Source: Flavobacterium psychrotrophum (GTDB taxonomy: Bacteria; Bacteroidota; Bacteroidia; Flavobacteriales; Flavobacteriaceae). From it: a DNA stretch of 64,000 nucleotides. The notes below the pieces were generated by a model. The model was not told the DNA's origin. It saw only the letters and a program-made list of their open reading frames with translations, and did not search any database. This document shows, one piece after another, positions 42,238 to 51,921 of the stretch; position 1 is the stretch's first letter, and every line of letters begins with the position of its first letter. A program made the position numbers and the translations under genes. The stretch lies in NCBI RefSeq assembly GCF_003403075.1, contig NZ_CP031557.1, positions 744,001 through 808,000 on the forward strand, read 5' to 3'.

Positions 42238-45200
42238 ATGAGAAAAATTACTTTACTTATCGCCCTGATGCTATTTGTAGCAACAGGAGGGTATGGGCAG
42301 GCCAAGTTTTATGGCTTTGCCTCGTCGAGTGGTGTCTACACGCCCATAACGGGCGGAACGGTCATCACTACGTCAACAAATGGTGATCCTTCATTGGACT
42401 CCGTTACGTCTACAGAGCAGGTATTCCCTGCGCCGTTTGAATTTGCAGGTGTCTCTTACACAACGTTTTTTGTTACCAGTAATGGGCAGCTAACGTTAGG
42501 AGGTGCAGCTCCTTCAGCTTATGAATACAGAGCCTTAAGCACTAGCTTTGGTAGTAATGTGGTTTTCTCACCTTTTGGTGCAGACCTTAATCAGATTGGT
42601 ACCGGTACTGCTAACATAAGGGCAGAGCTGGTAGGTTCTGAAATTGTCATTCAGTGGGCTAATTTCAGGAGGTATAATATGGCGGAGTCATTTAGCTTTC
42701 AGGTAAGACTTAACACGGTAGATAAGTCGATTAAGTTTGTGTATGATGGCACACCACCATTCGCAACATCTACTTCATACCAGCCTCAGGTAGGTATAAA
42801 GTCTGCTGTGGGAGATTACAAAGCGCTAACTTCTGCAAATAGTGGTTCTTGGGCAGCACCTACAGTTATAACAACTGGTGTGACTGGTTCTTCAGTACTA
42901 CCATTTACAGGGCCAACAGGTTTTACAAGTGGCCTTACTTATACGTTTTCACTGCCACCGGCGTGTGCTACAACTCCTATCGCTGCCACACTTGGTGGTG
43001 ATGCTGTGCGTTATGTATGTAATGGTGTTGTTCCTGCTGCACTAGTTGCTACAGATACAAACCCGGTCAGCCTGAGTTATCAATGGCAGGAATCTGCAAA
43101 CGGAACTGACTGGGTTAATGCTGTAGGTGGAACAGGTGCCACTACAAGATCTTTTACACCCCCAGCTTTTGCAGGTACAAGTATTCAATACAGGTTAAGC
43201 ACTTCATGCCCAAGTGGCGGAGATGCGGTGTATTCATCAGCGGTTACCTTTAATAGCCTACTTGCCCCTACAACGCAGGCAAGCGCACTTGCATTTACGG
43301 CTTCATTAAGCTCTGTAACTGCTACATGGACAAATGGTAATGGCGGCCGCAGGGTTGTAATAGCAAGTACATTCCCTCTGGATGACCTTGTTGCTGAATC
43401 TGGTATTGATGCTTATGCAGCCAGCAGCGTTTATGCAGGTACTGGGCAGCAAATTGTTTATGATGGTACAGGTACCAGTGTAACAATTACAGGACTAGCA
43501 TGTGGTACACCTTTATATGTAAAGGTTTTTGAATATACAAGGTGCGGATCTGGTCCGTATGATATGTTGCTTAACACCACAACGGGTACAAATGCAGTTA
43601 CCGCTACTACAGGTACTCCTGTAACAGCTGTACTTCCTGCTGTTAATAACTTTACAGGTTTTAATGGAGACAACCTTAGTACTGTTGTACCTGGATGGTA
43701 TGAAGCATCTGTTGCTACAGAGCAAGGAACTGAGCCTTCAGGCCAAAATCCTTCTGGTACAACTTCGTCATGGATAAGCAGTACCGCATTTGGTGCTACA
43801 AGAACTGCTAAGATCAATTTATATTATAATACGGCCAATGCCTGGATTATTAGCCCTAAGGTACAGATAACTGAAGCTTCAAGAATTCGTTTTAAAGCTG
43901 CTATCACAGGTTATAATAATGCTAATGCTCATACTGTGCGTATGCAGGGTACAGATGACAAAGTTAATGTACTTGTATCTACAGATGGTTGTGGCCTTGT
44001 GTGGGCACCGCTATTTACTTTTGATGCGTCTAATACAACAGAGCTTACTAACGTATTGACAGATTACTCTATATTGTTATCTAGTTATGCTGGACAAACT
44101 ATCCAGATAGCTTTCCAGGGTACTGACGGACCAATTGATAATGATCCTGATTATGATTTCCATATCGCAAATGTTGTTATCGAAACAATCCCAACATGTG
44201 ATATTCCTGTAACTGTAATTGCTTCAACTACAGGTTATACTACTGCTACGCTAAGCTGGACAGCTCCGGCAAGTGCTCCTGCAAACGGTTATGAGTACTA
44301 CTACAGTACAACTAATACAGCTCCTGCTGTAACTGCTACTGCTACAGGAAGTGTAGCTGCGGGTGTTACTTCGGTAAACCTAACGCAACTTACTGCTAAC
44401 ACAAATTACTATTTCTGGGTACGTAGTGTTTGTGGAACTGATTCAAAAAGTATTTGGGAGGCTAGTGCTCCTATACTAACAGGGCCATGTATTCCTGCTC
44501 CTACAAGTGTAGATGGAATTGGTATTACAAACGTAAAAATTGGTACTATTAACAACACCACAGGTGCTGAGCCTGGTCGTTATGGTAACTATGCTGCACA
44601 ATCTACAGAGGTATTTGCAGGAAACGTTGTGCCATTCAGCATTACATACGAAACCGGTTATACATATGGTACAAAAATATGGGTAGACTGGAATAACGAT
44701 ACTGATTTTGACGATGAAGGAGAACTTGTTTATACAGGTCTTTCAACAAGTGATTCGCCAAGTGTGCTATCTGGTACATTTACTGTTCCTTCTACTCCTG
44801 GTATAGTAGGTAGTCACCTAATGAGGATAGGCGGTACTGATGAAGATGCAGGCGGTACGCCATGTTATAACGGAAGTTATGGCTCTTACGAAGATTATAC
44901 ACTAAATGTAATCTTGCCGGTTGCTCCGTCAATTACAGGATTTACGCCTGCAAGTTACTGTGCGGTTAATGGTGTTATTACTATAACCGGTACATATTTA
45001 GGTGAGGCTACACTTACTATAGGTGGTACGGCTGTTGCGCTTACATCTAATACAAATACGCAAATTGTGGCTACTGTACCTGCTGGTGTAAGTGGTGTGG
45101 TAAGCGTTACAACTTTTGGAGGTACAGCTACTACAAATACAAGTTTTGCTGTAAATACGCCACCAGCGCTAACGCTTAATGCTACAGCTATAAATGTATG

Positions 45201-47820
45201 TGCCGGAAGCACTGGTACTGCTACTCTTACATCTGATGCTGCGGCTTACGATACTTATGTATGGAGTCCTGCTACAGGAGTTACCGGTACAGCTGCTGCA
45301 GGCTTTGTTTTCTCTCCTGCAGTAACAACTGTTTATACACTTTCTGCTTCTCAATCTGCAGGAAATTGCGCTTTAACAACATCAATAACTGTTAATGTTA
45401 ATTCGCTTCCTTCGGCTATTACTGTAGCGGCTTCAGGTTCTACAACTTGTCCGGATGCTGTGCTTCCGCTTGTTGCAACAGGAGGCACTATTGTTGCTGA
45501 TGCTGTTATAGGTACTGGAACTACCCTTTCAGGCGATTATGAACACCCAACAGCATTTATGAACCGCTGGCCTAATTACAGGAGCCAGACAATTTATACT
45601 GCCGCAGAACTTCAGGCTGCCGGACTTGCTGCCGGTACCATAACATCTATGGCGTATAATGTAGCTACTTTAGGTAGTGCTGCTACTAACAATAACTTTA
45701 CAGTTAAAGTAGGTACAGTGGCAGGTTCTAACTTTGCCAACACTACTTTGCTGGCTACTACTGCGTTTACTAATGTTTATGGTCCTGTAACGCATACACA
45801 TACTGCTACAGGATGGCAGGTAATTACCTTTACTACACCGTACATTTGGGATGGTGTTTCTAACATTGTTGTTGACGTAGAATCTGAAGGTGCAGACTCT
45901 GCTAACAATGCGCAAACATATTATAGTACAACTACTGATAATATGACGCTTTATGTTTATAGTACTAATGCACCTGCTCGCACTACGAGAAGGCTAAATG
46001 TTAAGTTTGCAGGTTCAGTACCAACAGCCGTTTCATGGTCTCCGGTTGCTAACCTTTACTCTGATGCTGCCGGTACAGTACCTTATGTAGCCGGTGCAGC
46101 TGCATCTACAGTTTACTTTAAGTCTGCTGCAACAGGTGCTGCTAATTACACAGCTACAGCTACATCTTCAGCAGGATGTACAAATACTGCTGCTGTTACA
46201 GTTACAGTTGGTGCTATTGCTGCTCCTACTGCTGCTGCTCAGGCATTTTGTGGTGGTGCTACTGCAAGCCAGCTTGTGGCTACCGGTACAGCGCTACAGT
46301 GGTATGCTGCTGCTACAGGTGGTACTGCAATAGCTGGTACTGTAACTCTTGCTACAGGTACTTACTATGTTACTCAAACACTTAATGGCTGCGAAAGTTC
46401 AAGAACTCCTGTGGCTGTTACAGTAAATGTAACTGCTGCTCCTACGGTTGCTGCTCCTGCAATTACTGTATGTAATGCCGGTACTGTTGCAAGCCTACAG
46501 GCTACAGGTACAGAGGTAAAATGGTATGCTGCTGCTACAGGTGGTGAAGCTCTTGCTGCTACTACTGCATTTACAGCGGGTACAACTACATACTATGCTT
46601 CTCAAACTCTTAATGGATGTGAGAGTGCAACAAGAACTGCCGTTGCTGTAACACTTACAGTAACTGCTGCTCCAACTGCTGTTGCTGCTCAAACATTTTG
46701 TAATACTGCTACTGTGGCAAGTTTAGTTGCTACAGGCGAAGGCGTACAGTGGTTTGCTGCTGCTACAGGTGGCGAAGCTCTTGCTGCTACAGCTCCTCTT
46801 GTGTCTGGTACTGCTTACTATGCAGCGCAAACAATAGCAGGTTGTACAAGTCTTACAAGAACTGCTGTAACGGCTACAATAACTGTTACTGATGCTCCGG
46901 TTGCTGTTGCTCAGCAATCATTCTGTGCTTCAGCTACTGTTGCTAGCCTTGTTGCAGAGGGTACTGCTGTTAAATGGTATGCTGCTGCTACAGGTGGTAA
47001 CCCACTTACGGCTGACGTTGCCCTTGTTAGTGGTAATACTTACTATGCTACAGCTACAGCTAATAGCTGCGAAAGTGCTGCACGCACTGCAGTAGTTGTT
47101 ACTATTGTTACAGTAAACGTTGGTCAGTTTGATAATGTTACTTCTTGTGTAAGCTATACGCTTCCTGCTCTTACTACTGGTGCTTACTACACTCAGGAAG
47201 GTGGTACAGGAACTGCTGTAGATGCTGGTACTGTTGTTACAACAAATACAACATTCTTTGTATTTGCTCAAACGGGTACATGTACAAGTGAGGCTTCATT
47301 TACAGTAACTATTACTACAACTGCTGCTCCTACAGCTGTATCTCCGCAAGTAGTTACAGTTGCACAAGGTACTGGTACGATAGAAGATATAGTTGTTTCA
47401 GCTCAGGGTACAGTAACATGGTATCCTACACAAGCTGATGCTGTTGCAGGTACTAACGCTATTGCTCCTGGTACTGCACTTGTTGTAGGTACTTACTATG
47501 CTACACAAACTATTGATGGTTGTACAAGTACAGCGGTTCTTGAAGTAGTTGTTTCTGAAGTATTGGGTGATAAGAACTTTAACGCAGCTGCGTTCTCTTA
47601 CTATCCTAACCCGGTTAATAACATACTTAATGTTCAGTACTCTACAGAAATTTCTTCTATAGCAGTATTTAACCTTGTAGGCCAGCAGGTAATATCTGTA
47701 CAGCCAAATGCTACAAACGCTAAAGTAGATATGGCTCCGCTTGCAGAGGGTACTTACTTGGTAACTGTTAAAGCAGGTGCAGCAACTAAAACAATTAAGG
47801 TTGTTAAGAAACTGCAATAA
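42238..47820 (+). CDS. Giant T9SS-exported adhesin-like protein with Ig-like repeats
   Basis: This is a 1860-residue protein with a signal peptide (about 1-20). Visible modules are an N-terminal beta domain (about 21-240), a cleaved-adhesin-like domain (about 480-650) and a fibronectin III-like domain (about 654-746). A GEVED-type domain (about 802-892) has IWVDWNNDTDFDDEGE, and an IPT/TIG-like domain (about 898-972) has ITGTYLGEATLTIGG. Four tandem Ig-like repeats start near residues 1328, 1400, 1477 and 1552. Each has a conserved core such as VKWYAAATGG, YYASQTLNGCES and RTAV. A type A sorting domain has YYPNPVNNILNV and ends TIKVVKKLQ. A surface adhesion role is inferred from the modules. 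It is Ala/Thr-rich with heavy GCT and ACA codon use. Confidence 0.9.
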   Translation: MRKITLLIALMLFVATGGYGQAKFYGFASSSGVYTPITGGTVITTSTNGDPSLDSVTSTEQVFPAPFEFAGVSYTTFFVTSNGQLTLGGAAPSAYEYRALSTSFGSNVVFSPFGADLNQIGTGTANIRAELVGSEIVIQWANFRRYNMAESFSFQVRLNTVDKSIKFVYDGTPPFATSTSYQPQVGIKSAVGDYKALTSANSGSWAAPTVITTGVTGSSVLPFTGPTGFTSGLTYTFSLPPACATTPIAATLGGDAVRYVCNGVVPAALVATDTNPVSLSYQWQESANGTDWVNAVGGTGATTRSFTPPAFAGTSIQYRLSTSCPSGGDAVYSSAVTFNSLLAPTTQASALAFTASLSSVTATWTNGNGGRRVVIASTFPLDDLVAESGIDAYAASSVYAGTGQQIVYDGTGTSVTITGLACGTPLYVKVFEYTRCGSGPYDMLLNTTTGTNAVTATTGTPVTAVLPAVNNFTGFNGDNLSTVVPGWYEASVATEQGTEPSGQNPSGTTSSWISSTAFGATRTAKINLYYNTANAWIISPKVQITEASRIRFKAAITGYNNANAHTVRMQGTDDKVNVLVSTDGCGLVWAPLFTFDASNTTELTNVLTDYSILLSSYAGQTIQIAFQGTDGPIDNDPDYDFHIANVVIETIPTCDIPVTVIASTTGYTTATLSWTAPASAPANGYEYYYSTTNTAPAVTATATGSVAAGVTSVNLTQLTANTNYYFWVRSVCGTDSKSIWEASAPILTGPCIPAPTSVDGIGITNVKIGTINNTTGAEPGRYGNYAAQSTEVFAGNVVPFSITYETGYTYGTKIWVDWNNDTDFDDEGELVYTGLSTSDSPSVLSGTFTVPSTPGIVGSHLMRIGGTDEDAGGTPCYNGSYGSYEDYTLNVILPVAPSITGFTPASYCAVNGVITITGTYLGEATLTIGGTAVALTSNTNTQIVATVPAGVSGVVSVTTFGGTATTNTSFAVNTPPALTLNATAINVCAGSTGTATLTSDAAAYDTYVWSPATGVTGTAAAGFVFSPAVTTVYTLSASQSAGNCALTTSITVNVNSLPSAITVAASGSTTCPDAVLPLVATGGTIVADAVIGTGTTLSGDYEHPTAFMNRWPNYRSQTIYTAAELQAAGLAAGTITSMAYNVATLGSAATNNNFTVKVGTVAGSNFANTTLLATTAFTNVYGPVTHTHTATGWQVITFTTPYIWDGVSNIVVDVESEGADSANNAQTYYSTTTDNMTLYVYSTNAPARTTRRLNVKFAGSVPTAVSWSPVANLYSDAAGTVPYVAGAAASTVYFKSAATGAANYTATATSSAGCTNTAAVTVTVGAIAAPTAAAQAFCGGATASQLVATGTALQWYAAATGGTAIAGTVTLATGTYYVTQTLNGCESSRTPVAVTVNVTAAPTVAAPAITVCNAGTVASLQATGTEVKWYAAATGGEALAATTAFTAGTTTYYASQTLNGCESATRTAVAVTLTVTAAPTAVAAQTFCNTATVASLVATGEGVQWFAAATGGEALAATAPLVSGTAYYAAQTIAGCTSLTRTAVTATITVTDAPVAVAQQSFCASATVASLVAEGTAVKWYAAATGGNPLTADVALVSGNTYYATATANSCESAARTAVVVTIVTVNVGQFDNVTSCVSYTLPALTTGAYYTQEGGTGTAVDAGTVVTTNTTFFVFAQTGTCTSEASFTVTITTTAAPTAVSPQVVTVAQGTGTIEDIVVSAQGTVTWYPTQADAVAGTNAIAPGTALVVGTYYATQTIDGCTSTAVLEVVVSEVLGDKNFNAAAFSYYPNPVNNILNVQYSTEISSIAVFNLVGQQVISVQPNATNAKVDMAPLAEGTYLVTVKAGAATKTIKVVKKLQ
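46219..47106 (+). repeat. Four tandem Ig-like coding repeats of about 72-77 codons
   Basis: Units start at 46219, 46435, 46666 and 46891. Each carries a GCTGCTACAGGTGGT-type core, which encodes AAATGG, and a Cys pair about 40 codons apart. DNA similarity within the cores is high, so unit number can change by recombination. Confidence 0.85.
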
Positions 47821-47862
47821 TTAGCATTTTATGTAAGATAACTTCTTATAATATTTATAACT

Positions 47863-47884
47863 AAGCCACCATTTATGGTGGCTT
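47863..47884 (+). terminator. Terminator of the giant T9SS gene
   Basis: AAGCCACCAT (47863-47872) pairs with ATGGTGGCTT (47875-47884), followed by TTTTATTT. Confidence 0.88.
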
Positions 47885-47900
47885 TTTTATTTATAAAGGT

Positions 47901-47908
47901 TAACTTTG
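47901..47908 (+). promoter_or_regulatory. -7 box of glycosyltransferase gene
   Basis: TAACTTTG is a perfect TAnnTTTG, 16 bases before the ATG at 47925. Confidence 0.55.
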
Positions 47909-47924
47909 TTAAAAAATTGCAGTA

Positions 47925-48917
47925 ATGTTTTTTTCGCTAATTATTCCCGTTTACAACAGGCCAGACGAAATAGAAGAGCTACTACATAGTCTTACACTTC
48001 AGGATTATAAAGATGGCTACGAAGTTGTTGTTGTAGAAGACGGGTCATCCATACCGTGTAAAGATGTTATAGAACATTTTACAGGGAAACTTACAATATC
48101 TTATTATTTTAAACAGAACAGCGGCCCGGGCGATTCCCGCAATTTTGGTATGCGCATGGCTAAGGGCGATTATTTTATAATCCTTGATTCAGATTGTATC
48201 CTGCCACCACACTACCTCTCAAGTATAGCTGTTAACCTGTCTGCAAATTATGTAGACTGTTTTGGCGGTGCAGATGCCGCGCTCGATAGTTTTAGTGATG
48301 TGCAAAAAGCCATCAACTTTGCCATGACCTCTTTTATGACTACAGGAGGTATCAGGGGGAAAAGTGAAAAGCTCGAAAAATTTCAGCCACGCAGCTTTAA
48401 CATGGGCATTAGCAAGAAAGCATTTGAGGCTTCTGAAGGTTTTGGACATATACATCCGGGCGAAGATCCGGATCTTTCTATAAGGCTCTGGAAACTGGGC
48501 TTTGAAACCCGCCTGTTTGCAAATTCATATGTGTACCATAAGCGACGTATAGATTGGGGCAAGTTTAAAAAACAAGTGTCTAAATTTGGTAAAGCCCGCC
48601 CAATACTGGATGCCTGGCACCCGGAATATAAAAAAATAACATTCCTTTTTCCTACTATATTTATTGTAGGGCTTTTCCTTTCGGTAATACTTATGCTAAT
48701 AGGGGTATGGTATTTCCTGTTTTGCTATTTCTTTTACTTTTTAATGGTGTTAATTACAGCATCTGTAAAAAATGGCATAAAGGTTGGTGCACTATCAGTA
48801 GTTGCAGTGTTTATGCAATTTTATGGTTATGGACTTGGGTATTTGCAGTCTTTTATAAAAGTACATCTTTTAAGACAGGATCCTAAAGTTGCTTTTCCTG
48901 AATTATTTTTTAAATGA
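47925..48917 (+). CDS. Family 2 glycosyltransferase with C-terminal membrane helices
   Basis: The 330 residues begin with the GT-A start FFSLIIPVYNRPDEIEELL. VVVVEDGSS, GPGDSRNFGMRMAKGDYFI and the metal-binding ILDSDC follow, then a GT2 acceptor region (HPGEDPDLSIRLWKLGFE with the ED motif). Two membrane helices (about 242-285) and a third hydrophobic stretch (about 290-310) anchor it in the inner membrane. It transfers a sugar, donor unknown, probably to a lipid-linked or envelope glycan. Its stop overlaps the coaE start by 4 bases (ATGA). Confidence 0.9.
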   Translation: MFFSLIIPVYNRPDEIEELLHSLTLQDYKDGYEVVVVEDGSSIPCKDVIEHFTGKLTISYYFKQNSGPGDSRNFGMRMAKGDYFIILDSDCILPPHYLSSIAVNLSANYVDCFGGADAALDSFSDVQKAINFAMTSFMTTGGIRGKSEKLEKFQPRSFNMGISKKAFEASEGFGHIHPGEDPDLSIRLWKLGFETRLFANSYVYHKRRIDWGKFKKQVSKFGKARPILDAWHPEYKKITFLFPTIFIVGLFLSVILMLIGVWYFLFCYFFYFLMVLITASVKNGIKVGALSVVAVFMQFYGYGLGYLQSFIKVHLLRQDPKVAFPELFFK

Positions 48918-49501
48918 AAACAAAAGTTTTAGGCCTTACCGGTGGTATAGGTAGTGGAAAAACCACTATTGCCCATGTTTTTGAAGAATTGGGTGTGCCT
49001 GTATATTATGCCGATGATGAGGCAAAAAAAATACTCTACCTGCCGGAAGTGTTGCCTGAGTTAAAAGAAAACTTTGGAGATGCTGTTTTTGTTGATGGCA
49101 GGCCAGACCGTGCTAAGATTGCAGCGGTGGTTTTTGCTGATAAAGAAAAACTACAGGCTCTTAATAACATTATACATCCCAGGGTAGCACAGCACTTTAA
49201 TAACTGGTTACAGGCACATAATAACTATAAGTTTGTTATAAAAGAAGCTGCAATATTGTTTGAAAGCGGAAGCTATAAGCAGTGTGATGACATTATTTTA
49301 GTAACTGCGCCAACAGAAGATAGGGTACAACGCGTTATGCAGCGCGATGGTACTACCAGAGAACAGGTGCTTCAACGAATTGCAAATCAGTGGACTGAAG
49401 AGCAAAAAACACGGCTTAGTAAGTACATTATTACAAATATTAACATAGATACTGCACGTTCAGAAGCTGTTAAATTATTTAAATTTCTGAATAATATGTA
49501 A
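48914..49501 (+). CDS. coaE: Dephospho-CoA kinase
   Basis: It phosphorylates the 3'-hydroxyl of dephospho-CoA, the last step of CoA synthesis. The 195 residues have the P-loop GLTGGIGSGKTTIAHVFEEL at the N-terminus. VPVYYADDEAKK, HPRVAQHF, KEAAILFESGSYK and the lid region APTEDRVQRVMQRDG follow. The length and motif order are typical. It overlaps the upstream glycosyltransferase gene by 4 bases, so the two are translationally coupled. Confidence 0.95.
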   Translation: MKTKVLGLTGGIGSGKTTIAHVFEELGVPVYYADDEAKKILYLPEVLPELKENFGDAVFVDGRPDRAKIAAVVFADKEKLQALNNIIHPRVAQHFNNWLQAHNNYKFVIKEAAILFESGSYKQCDDIILVTAPTEDRVQRVMQRDGTTREQVLQRIANQWTEEQKTRLSKYIITNINIDTARSEAVKLFKFLNNM

Positions 49502-49559
49502 AATCAGCTATTGTTGTTAATGTTTGGTTAATACATTTAACCTGTAAATGTTAAAATGT

Positions 49560-49567
49560 TAATTTTG
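49560..49567 (+). promoter_or_regulatory. -7 box of the sensor kinase gene
   Basis: TAATTTTG is a perfect TAnnTTTG. Only 5 bases separate it from the ATG at 49573, so the transcript would be leaderless or nearly so. Confidence 0.5.
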
Positions 49568-49572
49568 TAACG

Positions 49573-51093
49573 ATGAACAAGACTCGCTTTAGGTTACTGG
49601 TTTTTTTTATGAGCCTATCGCTTTTAGGCATAATACTTGTGCAGTTATACTGGGTTAACTCATCGCTTAAAAACAATGAAGACCAGTTTAAATACCACAT
49701 ACAGCAAGTGCTGGGAAGGGTAGCTGTACAACTGGAACAACGTGAGGCAGAAGAGTTTTATAAAATGTATCAAAAGTTTGCCGATAGTACAGGGAGGAAT
49801 CCCCACAGGGACGACCTGATAGTTATGTACAAAAGCAGGCAAACCGGGGCAGATTCCCGCCATATTATATATAGCGACCAGGTAACACGCGATTTTGATG
49901 ATGTTATATTTGATAAAGATGCTGTAGAGGCTTATGTAAAAAGAAAGGCTGCAAAGGCAGATCAGCCAAAGGGTAAACCCGAAAGAGAGCCGGGAGATGA
50001 CGAGAGGGTGTTTACCTTTAAAATGGAAGGCTATATAAAAGATTTTAGAGAGTACAATGCTCCTGAAAAGTGGCTTAGCACCGCTGCGCTAAAAGATATT
50101 ATTTCAAGGGAGCTTATTCAGAGCGGTGTAAATACATCTTTTGAGTTTGCCGTTTTTGATGATGGTATCCCTACTAAGATAAACTCGGGTAATCTGGGTT
50201 ATGAAAGACAGATGAACGACCATACGGTCTTTGAAAATAATGATGGTTATACGAGGTACAGGCTCTTTATGAGCTTTCCGCAAAAAGGAGAATACCTGGT
50301 ATCCTCTATACTTGGAATAACCTCGCTGTCTATCGTGTTTACGCTTATAATCATTATTGCTTATGTAAGTGCGATAAATCAGTTGATAAAGCAAAAGAAT
50401 ATATCTGAAATTAAAACAGATTTTATCAACAACATGACCCATGAGTTCAAAACGCCCATTGCCACAATAAACCTGGCGCTGGATTCGATAAAGAACCCAA
50501 AAATATTTGATGATAAGGCCAGGGTGCAGTATTATCTTCAAATGATTAAAGAAGAGAATAAAAGGATGCACTCTCAGGTAGAGAATGTATTACAAATTTC
50601 TAAGCTGGATAAGAAAGAGCTTGATATAATAAAAGAGGCGGCAGATGTAAACGACATCCTTGAAAACGCCGTAGAGCACGTACATTTACTTGTTGAAGCC
50701 CGTCAGGGAACCCTTACGACTCATTTTGAAGCACAGCGTACAACGGCTTTACTAAATGATGTGCATTTTACTAACGTTATAGTTAATATTTTAGATAATG
50801 CCATCAAATATTCGCCAGATGTGCCCGTTATAGATATACATACTGAGAATGTTAAAGATTTTATACTGATAAAGATTAAAGACCACGGCCTGGGTATGAC
50901 CAAGCCGGTTCAAAAAAGGATCTTTGAGAAGTTTTACAGAGAACATACGGGCGACAGGCACGATGTAAAAGGGCACGGCTTAGGCCTGGCCTATGTTAAG
51001 AGAATTATTGATGACCACAATTGTCATATTTACGTAGAAAGTGAAAGAGGGAAAGGCAGTACCTTTATAATAAAAATGCCACTAATAAATTAA
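49573..51093 (+). CDS. Two-component sensor histidine kinase (RprX-like)
   Basis: The 506 residues have two membrane helices (about 8-28 and 238-262) framing a periplasmic sensor domain of about 210 residues. The HisKA domain holds the phospho-acceptor His290 in INNMTHEFKTPIATINLALD. The ATPase domain has the N box (VIVNILDNAIKYSPD), the G1 box (IKDHGLGM), an F region (IFEKFYREHTGD) and the G2 box (KGHGLGLAYVKRIID). It lies 6 bp before its response-regulator gene. The layout resembles the RprX/RprY pair of Bacteroides. Signal unknown. Confidence 0.93.
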   Translation: MNKTRFRLLVFFMSLSLLGIILVQLYWVNSSLKNNEDQFKYHIQQVLGRVAVQLEQREAEEFYKMYQKFADSTGRNPHRDDLIVMYKSRQTGADSRHIIYSDQVTRDFDDVIFDKDAVEAYVKRKAAKADQPKGKPEREPGDDERVFTFKMEGYIKDFREYNAPEKWLSTAALKDIISRELIQSGVNTSFEFAVFDDGIPTKINSGNLGYERQMNDHTVFENNDGYTRYRLFMSFPQKGEYLVSSILGITSLSIVFTLIIIIAYVSAINQLIKQKNISEIKTDFINNMTHEFKTPIATINLALDSIKNPKIFDDKARVQYYLQMIKEENKRMHSQVENVLQISKLDKKELDIIKEAADVNDILENAVEHVHLLVEARQGTLTTHFEAQRTTALLNDVHFTNVIVNILDNAIKYSPDVPVIDIHTENVKDFILIKIKDHGLGMTKPVQKRIFEKFYREHTGDRHDVKGHGLGLAYVKRIIDDHNCHIYVESERGKGSTFIIKMPLIN

Positions 51094-51099
51094 AAAAAT

Positions 51100-51822
51100 A
51101 TGGAAGAAGTAAACAAAAAGATTCTTTTAGTGGAGGACGACCCAAATTTTGGCGCCGTACTAAAAGACTATTTACTGATTAACGATTTTGACGTTACACT
51201 TGCCAAAAATGGGATGGAGGGTTTCGAAAAATTCAAGAAAGATAATTTTGACCTTTGCATTCTTGACGTGATGATGCCTTATAAAGATGGGTACACACTT
51301 GCAAGAGAGATAAGGGAGAAAAATAAGGAAGTGCCTATTATTTTCCTTACAGCAAAGTCTATGAAAGAAGACGTGCTTAAGGGCTATAAAGTAGGTGCAG
51401 ATGATTACCTAAACAAGCCGTTTGACTCTGAGGTGCTTTTAATGAAAATTAAAGCTATAATACAGCGCAAGGCATCTGAAACTAAAACAGACAATTCTAA
51501 GTTTGAATTCCAGATAGGCAGGTTCCACCTTAACTCTAAGCTGCGTTTTCTTACGTTTGATAACGATGAGCCAATAAAGCTTTCGCCGAAAGAAAATGAA
51601 CTGCTTAAAATGCTTGCCCTGCATGAAAATGACCTTATGCCGCGCGAGCTTGCCCTTACCAAAATATGGAGGGATGATAACTATTTTACATCACGTAGTA
51701 TGGATGTGTATATTGCCAAACTAAGAAAGTACCTAAAGCAGGATGAAGAAGTAGAGATACTTAACATTCATGGTGAAGGTTTCCGTCTTGTGGTAAAAAA
51801 TAAAGTAGCCGAAGAAAAGTAA
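51100..51822 (+). CDS. Response regulator, OmpR/PhoB type (RprY-like)
   Basis: The 240 residues have a receiver domain (about 6-120) with the acidic pair in LLVEDDPNF, phospho-acceptor Asp56 in CILDVMMP and Lys106 in DYLNKPFD. A winged-helix DNA-binding domain (about 135-235) has PIKLSPKENELLKML and YFTSRSMDVYIAKLRKYL. It is the partner of the sensor kinase 6 bp upstream. Targets cannot be read from the sequence. An elaborate hairpin follows the gene. Confidence 0.95.
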   Translation: MEEVNKKILLVEDDPNFGAVLKDYLLINDFDVTLAKNGMEGFEKFKKDNFDLCILDVMMPYKDGYTLAREIREKNKEVPIIFLTAKSMKEDVLKGYKVGADDYLNKPFDSEVLLMKIKAIIQRKASETKTDNSKFEFQIGRFHLNSKLRFLTFDNDEPIKLSPKENELLKMLALHENDLMPRELALTKIWRDDNYFTSRSMDVYIAKLRKYLKQDEEVEILNIHGEGFRLVVKNKVAEEK

Positions 51823-51837
51823 CAAGAGAAAAAAAAT

Positions 51838-51898
51838 AATTCCTCCTGTAGGTAATAGCATTAGCCGTGCGGGCCGCTATTTTCTCTCAGGAGGAATT
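51838..51898. terminator. Long nested hairpin between convergent genes
   Basis: ATTCCTCCTG (51839-51848) pairs with CAGGAGGAAT (51888-51897). A nested stem AATAGC (51854-51859) / GCTATT (51876-51881) closes a GC-rich loop. A T-rich tail follows on the plus strand. It probably ends both the response-regulator and the YdeI-like transcripts. Confidence 0.7.
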
Positions 51899-51921
51899 TT
51901 ATATTTTCTGTAAAATTTACT

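Noticed and set aside
46094..46385. Leu-rich and Cys-rich frames inside the giant T9SS gene
   Set aside because: They are out-of-frame readings of GCT/ACA repeats.
46219..47106. Tandem repeats considered as a CRISPR-like array
   Set aside because: Units are 216-231 bp, coding, in frame and divergent; there are no short constant repeats with unique spacers.
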